Under the pieces are notes generated by a model. That model was not told the DNA's origin and searched no databases. It was given only the letters and a program-made list of their open reading frames with translations. A stretch of DNA of 7,144 bases from Clostridia bacterium (GTDB lineage Bacteria; Bacillota; Clostridia; TANB77; CAG-508): assembly GCA_900752335.1 (NCBI GenBank), contig CAADUZ010000035.1, forward strand, positions 1 through 7,144, written 5' to 3'. The translations under genes were made by a program, and so were the position numbers. This document shows, one piece after another, positions 1 to 4,555 of this stretch; position 1 is the first letter of the stretch; each line of letters starts with the position of its first letter.

Positions 1-171
1 AGGTCTGCATTAGACAGTATAAAAGGAATAGGCACAGTAAAAAAAGTAGAACTATTAAAGAAATTTGGAACAGTAGAAAACATAGCAAATGCAAGTGTAG
101 AAGAAATAGCAGAACTAAAAGGAATAAATGAAGAACTAGCAAGAGAAATAAAAAATGCACTTATACATTAA
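1..171 (+). CDS. uvrC: UvrC C-terminus (excinuclease ABC subunit C), 5' truncated by the window edge
   Basis: An open frame enters from the left edge in frame 1 and stops with TAA at 169-171, giving 56 residues. They form a tandem helix-hairpin-helix: a first hairpin around LDSIKGIGTVKKVELLKKFG, then ASVEEIAELKGI and a second hairpin in NEELAREIKNAL. This order (GIG hairpin, 'LLKKFGTVENIANASVEEIAELKGI') is typical of the extreme C-terminus of UvrC. That subunit makes the dual incisions in UvrABC nucleotide excision repair, and the HhH domain helps it bind DNA next to the lesion. The nuclease domains lie outside the window, so the assignment rests on the tail alone. Other HhH proteins (DNA ligase, ComEA, RuvA) are possible but fit the spacing less well. 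The gene is last in its transcription unit, since a terminator follows immediately. Confidence 0.85.
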   Translation, partial: RSALDSIKGIGTVKKVELLKKFGTVENIANASVEEIAELKGINEELAREIKNALIH

Positions 172-172
172 A

Positions 173-213
173 TTTCGCCCAATAGGGACGCCCATTTTTG
201 GGCGAAAATTTTT
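173..213 (+). terminator. Terminator of uvrC; copy 1 of a 31-bp repeat
   Basis: TTTCGCCCA (173-181) pairs with TGGGCGAAA (199-207) and is followed by TTTTTAT, starting 2 bases after the uvrC stop. The loop is not random. It holds GGGACGCCC (185-193), which can form its own GGG/CCC mini-hairpin, and a second CGCCC that can compete for the same GGGCG arm. Bases 175-205 match 2636-2666 at 27 of 31 positions, in the same orientation. Confidence 0.85.
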
Positions 214-282
214 ATATAGTAAATATTTTTATATGAAAAAAGCAAGCTATAAGCATGTTCTAGATAAATATTATGTAAAGTA

Positions 283-311
283 ATGACAAAAGCTGGAAAA
301 TATGGTATAAT
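283..311 (+). promoter_or_regulatory. Sigma-A-type promoter of the 702-residue regulator gene
   Basis: The -35 is ATGACA (283-288, 5/6 to TTGACA), followed by a 17-bp spacer and a perfect -10 TATAAT (306-311). TG at 303-304 gives an extended -10. Transcription would start near 318, leaving a leader of about 30 nt before the ATG at 348. It lies just downstream of the uvrC terminator, so the gene is transcribed independently of uvrC. Confidence 0.75.
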
Positions 312-347
312 AGAAACGAAGTTTTATTAAAATGAAAGGTGTTTAAA

Positions 348-2456
348 ATGGAGAATAAAATTAACAAAAAACAAAAAACAGATGAAGAAAAAATAAAATT
401 GTTTGAAGAATTTTTATCAGAACATCCAGGAGAAAAAATCACTAGTAAAACAGTATACAAAGGTTATAATATTGGCACATATGTAATACAAATTAGACAA
501 AAAATAGTATATAAAAAAGGTTATTGTAGTGAAGAAGTAAGAGCAAAATTACAAGAACTAGGACTTTTATATGAAAAAAGAGACTCAATTGAGCAAAAGG
601 TAGAAAACCTAGCTCAGTATTGTAGAACTAATCCTTATGCTTTTTCAAGAAATGAAAAGCAAATTCCTGAAAGTTTACAAAAAGATTATGACTACGTAAG
701 AGCGAGACGTTCAAGAGGAAAACTTTCTCCAAGTATTGAGAAAAGATTAGAAAATATAAAACTTGGTGGGGTATTTGGTTTTCTTGAAAGTGATAAGGAA
801 TTATTAAAACAAGGGAAAATAAGTGAACAAGGACTCATTCAAATATATGAAGAATTTAACTCTATGGAAGAATTTAAAAATGCATATGTGGAATATTCAG
901 CTGATATGGCAAATCTTAGAGAACGTGAAGAAAATGAAGGAGTAGCTAATGTAATTAAAATAAGGCATGCATTGGAAGAAAAGCATAAAAAGATAATAAG
1001 TTTAAAGACTAAAAATGCAATAAGTATGCAAAATTTTTACAATCTAAATGTTCCACAAGAATATATAGAATTATATAAAGATATTTTCGGATACCTTGAT
1101 GACGATATTATTTTGGATGAGAATACAAGAAAGATACTTGACAGAATGATAAACAGAATGCCACAAGAATATATGAAGTTGTTAAAAAGTAGATATGGGC
1201 TAGATGGCAATAAAGCTATGACTTTACTCCAAATCGCAGAAGCAAGAGGAGTAAGTCATCAATATATAAGAGCTTTAAATGATAAAAGTATTAAAAAAAT
1301 GAGAATAGAAGCTTCTAGGCAGAAATTATCAGAATTAAAAAATATTGCAAATGAAGAATTTATAAGAGAATATTTTAAATATGTAGATGTATTTAGCCAA
1401 AATGATAATAATCATTTACCAGAAGAAACTGTTAAGAAGCTAAGTAGAATATCTTATAAGAGGGTAAGAAAAATAGATATTAAAGAAATAAATAAAAATA
1501 CAAGCATATTTCTATTAGGATTATCACAAGAAGCTAGAGAATGCTTAGAAGAAGCTGGACTGGTAAGCGTAGAGGACATTATTAATATTGATGAAGGAAA
1601 AGTTGAAGATTTAAAACAAATAGATTCAAATGCAATTGGCGAAATATTAAGTATGGTTCAAAAATTAAAAGAAATTTTGGAAGAAAATCAAAAATCGGAA
1701 AATATGAGAATAGAAGAACTTAATTTTTCTATGAGAACATACAATGCGTTAAAGAGAAATGGAATAAATACGGTTCAAGAGTTAATAGATACACCAGAAG
1801 AAAAAATTTCAACAATACCTAATATAGGCGGAATGTGTTTAAATGAAATTAATGCAGTATTAAGAAAAAAAGGCCTTAAGTTTAAAGATAAAAATAATGT
1901 GCCTGATAAAAATACTCAGCTTGAAATACAAAATAAAAAAGCTGATGAAATAAAACTTGAAGAAGTAGGACTTCAATTTAAATATTATAGAAGATTAAGA
2001 CTGGGTGGAATTGAAACTCTACACCAATTGCTAGATAAAACTGATGAGGAACTTTTGAGCATAAACGGTTTGGGAAAAACAGCTCTAAAGGAAATAAAAA
2101 ATGAACTTGTTAAATTAGGATATTTGAATAAAGAAGAAGAATGTAACAAAGAAGAAGAATTGGAACAAAGAAGAATAAGAATTGCTGAATTAAAGAAAAA
2201 ACAAAAAGGAATCTCTAGTAGAATGAGAGAACAAGCAAAAGAAATTTCTCAAATGGTTAATGGAAGAGTTGATAGTAATACTATACAATTGATCCAAGAA
2301 GCATCTGAAACACTTGCACAGCAACAACAAGAGCTAGATAATATATTAGGCGAAATAAACAAATTGGAATGTCCTGAGATACCTTTACAAGAAAATAATC
2401 CTGAGTTACAAAACTCTTATATCAAAATAGAAGAGGAAGAACAAGAACGTGAATAA
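348..2456 (+). CDS. Sigma-70 region 4-like / RNA polymerase alpha-CTD-like multidomain regulator
   Basis: This gene encodes 702 residues from ATG 348. AAAGGTG (335-341) is a well-placed ribosome site for that ATG. An in-frame GTG at 339 overlaps the ribosome site and is rejected. Residues ~27-75 (...KGYNIGTYVIQIRQK...GYCSEEVRAKLQELGLLY) and more weakly ~87-145 resemble helicase-associated (HA) DNA-binding repeats. Residues ~263-320 resemble sigma-70 region 4: RYGLDG, then TLLQIAEARGVS..YIRALNDKSIKKMR, the region 4.2 helix-turn-helix. Three alpha-CTD-like units follow: ~390-440 (degenerate), ~455-513 (clear) and ~536-593 (clear). Residues ~595-668 are probably coiled coil, and the tail is acidic. 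The clear second unit keeps the equivalents of E. coli alpha R265, N268, N294, G296 and E302. No catalytic motif or sigma region 2 was seen, so it is unlikely to be a full sigma factor. A cytoplasmic transcription regulator touching DNA or RNA polymerase is inferred. It is translationally coupled to the next ORF. Confidence 0.8.
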   Translation: MENKINKKQKTDEEKIKLFEEFLSEHPGEKITSKTVYKGYNIGTYVIQIRQKIVYKKGYCSEEVRAKLQELGLLYEKRDSIEQKVENLAQYCRTNPYAFSRNEKQIPESLQKDYDYVRARRSRGKLSPSIEKRLENIKLGGVFGFLESDKELLKQGKISEQGLIQIYEEFNSMEEFKNAYVEYSADMANLREREENEGVANVIKIRHALEEKHKKIISLKTKNAISMQNFYNLNVPQEYIELYKDIFGYLDDDIILDENTRKILDRMINRMPQEYMKLLKSRYGLDGNKAMTLLQIAEARGVSHQYIRALNDKSIKKMRIEASRQKLSELKNIANEEFIREYFKYVDVFSQNDNNHLPEETVKKLSRISYKRVRKIDIKEINKNTSIFLLGLSQEARECLEEAGLVSVEDIINIDEGKVEDLKQIDSNAIGEILSMVQKLKEILEENQKSENMRIEELNFSMRTYNALKRNGINTVQELIDTPEEKISTIPNIGGMCLNEINAVLRKKGLKFKDKNNVPDKNTQLEIQNKKADEIKLEEVGLQFKYYRRLRLGGIETLHQLLDKTDEELLSINGLGKTALKEIKNELVKLGYLNKEEECNKEEELEQRRIRIAELKKKQKGISSRMREQAKEISQMVNGRVDSNTIQLIQEASETLAQQQQELDNILGEINKLECPEIPLQENNPELQNSYIKIEEEEQERE

Positions 2457-2631
2457 AAAAGAATTTTTTGAAATTTATCAAAAAGTAAAAAATCAAGAAG
2501 TAGAAATAAACACTTTAGACAAAGAAACTGTCAGTATGATACTATTATTAATGGCTGAAGAGTTAGAAATTAATAGTAAAAAAATAGACACAGTGATTAA
2601 TCATTTAGAAAAAAGATTATCAGAAAAATAA
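2449..2631 (+). CDS. Small helical protein overlapping the regulator gene
   Basis: This ORF encodes 60 residues from GTG 2449. It overlaps the last 8 bases of the upstream gene (GTGAATAA), the usual sign of translational coupling. An AGAGGA ribosome site (2432-2437) lies inside the upstream coding end, 11 bases before the start. The product is charged and predicted all-helical, with heptad-like hydrophobic spacing (KEFFEIYQKVKN, VSMILLLMAEELEI, KIDTVINHLEKRLSEK). It has no signal peptide, membrane helix or cysteine. I do not recognise the family. The overlap and shared terminator suggest a partner or modulator of the sigma4/alpha-CTD protein, but this is inference from position. No alternative start with a better ribosome site is visible. 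Confidence 0.7.
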   Translation: MNKKEFFEIYQKVKNQEVEINTLDKETVSMILLLMAEELEINSKKIDTVINHLEKRLSEK

Positions 2632-2677
2632 AAAATCGCCCAAAGGGGACGCCTCTTTTTGGGCGATTTTTTATTTT
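2631..2677 (+). terminator. Terminator of the regulator operon; copy 2 of the 31-bp repeat
   Basis: AAAAATCGCCCAAA (2631-2644) pairs with TTTGGGCGATTTTT (2658-2671) as a 14-bp stem, followed by further T's. The loop holds GGGG (2645-2648) and CCTC (2652-2655), which can form an inner hairpin with a G-U pair. Bases 2636-2666 are the second copy of the repeat found after uvrC (175-205). The A-rich left flank could make it work on both strands. Confidence 0.85.
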
Positions 2678-2794
2678 AAAGTTCGAAAATACTTAAATAA
2701 GAAGCATTACATAGAAAAAGATAACAAAAATAATGATATTATAGTCATAAATTTAAGACAATGCGAATATATATAATATTAAGAATATTTATGG

Positions 2795-2808
2795 CAGGCA
2801 CTAGCCTG
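2795..2808 (+). promoter_or_regulatory. Leader hairpin just before the ribosome site of the 78-residue protein gene
   Basis: CAGGC (2795-2799) and GCCTG (2804-2808) form a perfect 5-bp stem with an ACTA loop. It ends two bases before the AAGGGGG ribosome site (2811-2817). A TATAAT at 2772-2777 could be the -10, though no good -35 is visible. In that case the hairpin would sit in a leader of about 38 nt. A role in mRNA stability or start-site accessibility is possible but unproven. Confidence 0.4.
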
Positions 2809-2821
2809 AAAAGGGGGATTT

Positions 2822-3058
2822 ATGGAGTATTCTAAAGATATTATATTAGGAGTGCAGTATTTAAATGAAAAAGACAAGCTTACAGGAAAGTTGAAAAAAG
2901 AGAAGAAAAAGAGAAAACAAGAAAGAAGTAAGGGAAAAATCTTAGAGTTTATGAATGAGCACAAATTCATAACATCAATAAGCATAACATGTGTTATTTT
3001 AATGATGCTAGACTGCGTGCTGGTATATAGTTTTGTGGAGTTATTGCAAAGGCTGTAA
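2822..3058 (+). CDS. Small single-pass membrane protein of unknown function
   Basis: This gene encodes 78 residues from ATG 2822, behind a strong purine ribosome site AAGGGGG (2811-2817). Residues 1-22 are mixed polar. Residues 23-39 are very basic (KLKKEKKKRKQERSKGK). Residues ~49-74 form one hydrophobic helix (FITSISITCVILMMLDCVLVYSFVELL), followed by QRL. The basic stretch ahead of the helix predicts a cytoplasmic N-terminus by the positive-inside rule. The helix contains two cysteines and an aspartate near its middle (LMMLDCVLVY), which is unusual. I do not recognise the family. It has its own terminator and apparently its own promoter region. Reading frames on the opposite strand over this gene are shadows caused by the lysine-rich codons. 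Confidence 0.7.
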   Translation: MEYSKDIILGVQYLNEKDKLTGKLKKEKKKRKQERSKGKILEFMNEHKFITSISITCVILMMLDCVLVYSFVELLQRL

Positions 3059-3078
3059 ATAAAAATAATTTAATAAGC

Positions 3079-3128
3079 ATAGCAAGCGAACATATAGATT
3101 TTTCTATATAGTAAGCTTGCTATTTTTT
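3079..3128 (+). terminator. Nested-hairpin terminator after the 78-residue protein gene
   Basis: ATAGCAAGC (3079-3087) pairs perfectly with GCTTGCTAT (3115-3123), followed by six T's (3123-3128). Inside the loop, ATATAG (3092-3097) pairs with CTATAT (3104-3109) around ATTTTT, giving a stacked or cruciform-like structure. It lies 20 bases after the stop codon. Confidence 0.8.
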
Positions 3129-3194
3129 AAGTAAAAGATAAAATACCCAATTAAGTGAAACAATGAATGCGATTGTTATGAGAAAAATGGATAG

Positions 3195-3212
3195 TATCAA
3201 TCAATTTTGGTA
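3195..3212. repeat. 18-bp direct repeat, left copy
   Basis: TATCAATCAATTTTGGTA matches 3489-3506 at 17 of 18 positions, in the same orientation. This copy lies upstream of the toxin promoter, whereas the other lies inside the antisense RNA gene. It may be an operator, a recombination scar, or the remnant of a neighbouring copy of the locus. Confidence 0.6.
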
Positions 3213-3219
3213 AAATTTA

Positions 3220-3248
3220 TAGACAAAGCTATAAATTTATATTATACT
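3220..3248 (+). promoter_or_regulatory. Promoter of the small hydrophobic toxin-like gene
   Basis: The -35 is TAGACA (3220-3225, 5/6), followed by a 17-bp spacer and -10 TATACT (3243-3248, 5/6). The predicted start is near 3255, giving a structured leader of about 79 nt. The region just downstream (AACATAGGAAAT, 3252-3263) is repeated in inverted orientation after the antisense promoter (3530-3541). Confidence 0.7.
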
Positions 3249-3280
3249 AATAACATAGGAAATGAGAATAAGCAGTGTGG

Positions 3281-3333
3281 GTGCTACCACTTTACATACA
3301 CAGTTTGTGCTGTGAGAATGGAGGTGGTGCTAT
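3281..3333 (+). promoter_or_regulatory. Structured toxin leader able to mask the ribosome site and start codon
   Basis: Several pairings are possible in this leader. ACCAC (3286-3290) can pair with GTGGT (3324-3328) in the ribosome site. Alternatively CTACCA (3284-3289) can pair with TGGTAG (3335-3340) over the start codon. CACAG (3299-3303) and CTGTG (3310-3314) form a local hairpin. In a longer-range option, GTGGTGCT (3324-3331) is perfectly complementary to AGCACCAC (3453-3460) at the foot of the 3' terminator. Leader or end-to-end masking of the ribosome site is known for several type I toxin mRNAs. Here it is predicted from base pairing only. Confidence 0.5.
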
Positions 3334-3447
3334 ATGGTAGAGCAAGCTATGTTAATGATAATATACTTACTTTTCTGCGGTTTAGTAGGATTGACTATTA
3401 TAGCATTTGCCTTAATTATTGCATTAGTAGTAATTCTGAGCAAATAA
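3334..3447 (+). CDS. Small hydrophobic peptide, probable type I toxin (holin-like)
   Basis: This gene encodes 37 residues from ATG 3334, after an excellent ribosome site GGAGGTGG (3320-3327, 6-base gap). The peptide begins MVEQAMLMIIYLL, is a continuous hydrophobic helix over residues ~6-35, and ends ILSK. It would insert in the cytoplasmic membrane. Short length, one helix, a charged tip, a strong ribosome site in a structured leader and a convergent antisense RNA are the hallmarks of TxpA/BsrG-, Fst- or holin-like type I toxins, which damage the membrane when overproduced. Sequence similarity to a named family is too low to call by eye. It has its own promoter (3220-3248) and a terminator shared with the antisense RNA. 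A longer reading frame over 3207-3575 in another frame has no ribosome site and is a shadow. Confidence 0.75.
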   Translation: MVEQAMLMIIYLLFCGLVGLTIIAFALIIALVVILSK

Positions 3448-3452
3448 TAAAA

Positions 3453-3488
3453 AGCACCACATTACGCTTCGCCAAGCTATGTGGTGTT
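3453..3488. terminator. Shared terminator of toxin mRNA and antisense RNA
   Basis: CACCACAT (3455-3462) pairs with ATGTGGTG (3479-3486). A G-U and an A-T pair extend the base, and an inner GCTT/AAGC stem closes a CGCC loop (3470-3473). On the minus strand it is followed by CTTTTTATTATT, a good T-run. On the plus strand only GTTTATC follows, so it should terminate the antisense RNA more efficiently than the toxin mRNA. Confidence 0.75.
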
Positions 3489-3506
3489 TATCAAACAATT
3501 TTGGTA
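3489..3506. repeat. 18-bp direct repeat, right copy
   Basis: TATCAAACAATTTTGGTA has one mismatch to 3195-3212. On the minus strand this is the middle of the antisense RNA, between its leader and its terminator stem. The two copies flank the toxin gene and its promoter. Confidence 0.6.
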
Positions 3507-3542
3507 GCACACATTTCTGTGGCTTCTTTATTTCCTATGTTT

Positions 3543-3572
3543 ATTATATTACATTTATGTAGAGATTGTCAA
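3543..3572 (-). promoter_or_regulatory. Consensus promoter of the antisense RNA
   Basis: Read on the minus strand, the -35 is TTGACA (3572-3567), followed by an 18-bp spacer and -10 TATAAT (3548-3543). Both hexamers are perfect, which makes this the best hexamer pair in the window. It should be stronger than the toxin promoter, as expected if the antisense RNA must be in excess. On the plus strand the same -35 reads TTGTCA, but no good -10 for the downstream methyltransferase follows it. Confidence 0.75.
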
Positions 3573-3628
3573 TAAATTTAAAAAATCTCTTATGGAGTAA
3601 TTAAACATATTAGAAAAGGATGAATTTA

Positions 3629-4522
3629 ATGAAAGTAGCAAGTAATTGGAAAGATTATGAAATTTTAGATATGGCTAATGGTGAAAAGCTTGAAAGATGG
3701 AATAATATCTATCTTGTTAGACCAGATCCACAAATTATTTGGAATGATAAGCAATTTCCTGAAAAGTGGAAGATTGCGAATGCAAGATATAACAGAAGTA
3801 GTACTGGTGGTGGACACTGGGATTATAAGAAAAAGCTACCAGACAGCTGGCAAATTAAATATAAGAATTTGACTTTTAACATCAAGCCAATGGGATTTAA
3901 ACATACAGGAATTTTCCCAGAGCAAGCAGTTAATTGGGATTGGATGATGGACAAAATCCAAAACGAAATTAAATCTTCAAAGAGAGAGATTAAGGTTTTA
4001 AACTTGTTTGCATATACAGGAGGAGCAACTGTTGCATGCCTTTCTGCTGGTGCTTCTGTGTGCCATGTAGACAGCTCTAGAGGAATGGTTTCTTGGGCAA
4101 AAGAGAATGTTGTTTCTTCAGGTTTGCAAGATAGACCTGTTAGATATATCGTAGATGATGTTGTAAAGTTTGTTCAAAGAGAAATTCGAAGAGGAAACAA
4201 ATATGATGCAATAATTATGGATCCACCTTCTTATGGAAGAGGAGCAAATGGCGAGGTCTGGAAGTTTGAAGAAAACTTACCAATGCTTATAGAACTTTGT
4301 ATGCAAGTTTTATCTGATAATCCATTATTTTTCTTGATAAATTCATATACAACAGGAACCTCTAGCATGGTTTTGGAGAATTTGTTGAAAATGAATATGA
4401 GAAAAAAATATGGTAAAAAGGCTCAAAATGGAATATTCGAAAATGGAGAAGTTGGACTTCCAATGACAAATTCAGACTTTATACTTCCTTGCGGAATTTA
4501 CTCTAAATGGGTAAAAAAATAG
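3629..4522 (+). CDS. Class I SAM-dependent RNA methyltransferase (RlmI/RlmK-like, COG1092 type)
   Basis: This gene encodes 297 residues from ATG 3629. AAAAGGA (3614-3620) lies 8 bases upstream of it. An in-frame ATG at 3620 overlaps that ribosome site and is less likely. The N-terminal ~90 residues form a small domain (NGEKLERWNNIYLVRPDPQIIW). The Rossmann-type methyltransferase fold follows: motif I VLNLFAYTGGATVACLSAGA (residues ~123-142), an acidic HVD after it (D148), and the catalytic-loop motif DPPSYGRG (~198-205). The AYTGG and DPPSYGRG motifs are those of the RlmI/RlmK-type methyltransferases, some of which methylate 23S rRNA. The PUA domain of RlmI is not seen. The target base is unknown. 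A RluA-type pseudouridine synthase follows after 33 bases, so the two are likely co-transcribed RNA-modification genes. No strong promoter is visible; a TTGTCA at 3566-3571 is a weak candidate -35. Confidence 0.85.
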   Translation: MKVASNWKDYEILDMANGEKLERWNNIYLVRPDPQIIWNDKQFPEKWKIANARYNRSSTGGGHWDYKKKLPDSWQIKYKNLTFNIKPMGFKHTGIFPEQAVNWDWMMDKIQNEIKSSKREIKVLNLFAYTGGATVACLSAGASVCHVDSSRGMVSWAKENVVSSGLQDRPVRYIVDDVVKFVQREIRRGNKYDAIIMDPPSYGRGANGEVWKFEENLPMLIELCMQVLSDNPLFFLINSYTTGTSSMVLENLLKMNMRKKYGKKAQNGIFENGEVGLPMTNSDFILPCGIYSKWVKK

Positions 4523-4555
4523 AAATTGCACATTGAAGGAGAAATATAATTAAAT

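Larger units (their letters stand above)
3445..3536 (-). ncRNA. Antisense RNA, probable type I antitoxin
   Basis: A minus-strand transcript of about 92 nt is predicted from a perfect promoter (3543-3572), starting near 3536 and ending at the T-run complementary to 3443-3453. It is fully antisense to the 3' end of the toxin mRNA (3445 to about 3490). It also carries segments complementary to the toxin translation start: CACCAC against GTGGTG in the ribosome site, CTACCA against TGGTAG at the start codon, and ACATAGCTTG against codons 4-7 (3343-3352). This matches the logic of RatA for txpA and RNA II of the pAD1 par system, where a convergent RNA blocks translation or triggers decay of the toxin mRNA. 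Expression and exact ends are predictions. Confidence 0.65.

Noticed and set aside
260..460. 66-residue minus-strand frame at the start of the regulator gene
   Set aside because: It overlaps the promoter and the 5' end of a much better-supported gene and has no ribosome site.
348..2456. Reading the 702-residue protein as a complete sigma factor or as RNA polymerase alpha
   Set aside because: No sigma region 2 or alpha N-terminal assembly domain is visible; only region 4-like and alpha-CTD-like modules are present.
2779..2985. 68-residue minus-strand frame
   Set aside because: It is opposite the 78-residue protein gene; its phenylalanine/serine-rich sequence simply reflects the lysine-rich codons on the other strand.
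3164..3214. 16-codon plus-strand frame upstream of the toxin promoter
   Set aside because: No ribosome site, too short, and no recognisable composition; the AACAAT/ATTGTT hairpin around it is only 6 bp.
241..3350. AGCAAGCTAT at 241-250 and 3341-3350 as a long-range repeat
   Set aside because: A single 10-mer shared by a non-coding gap and the toxin ORF, with no extension; consistent with chance in AT-rich DNA.
3207..3575. 122-residue frame covering the toxin region
   Set aside because: It has no ribosome site, runs through the toxin ORF in another frame, the shared terminator and the antisense promoter, and has no protein-like composition.
3678..3872. 64-residue frame inside the methyltransferase gene
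   Set aside because: It lies in another frame within a well-supported gene and has no ribosome site.
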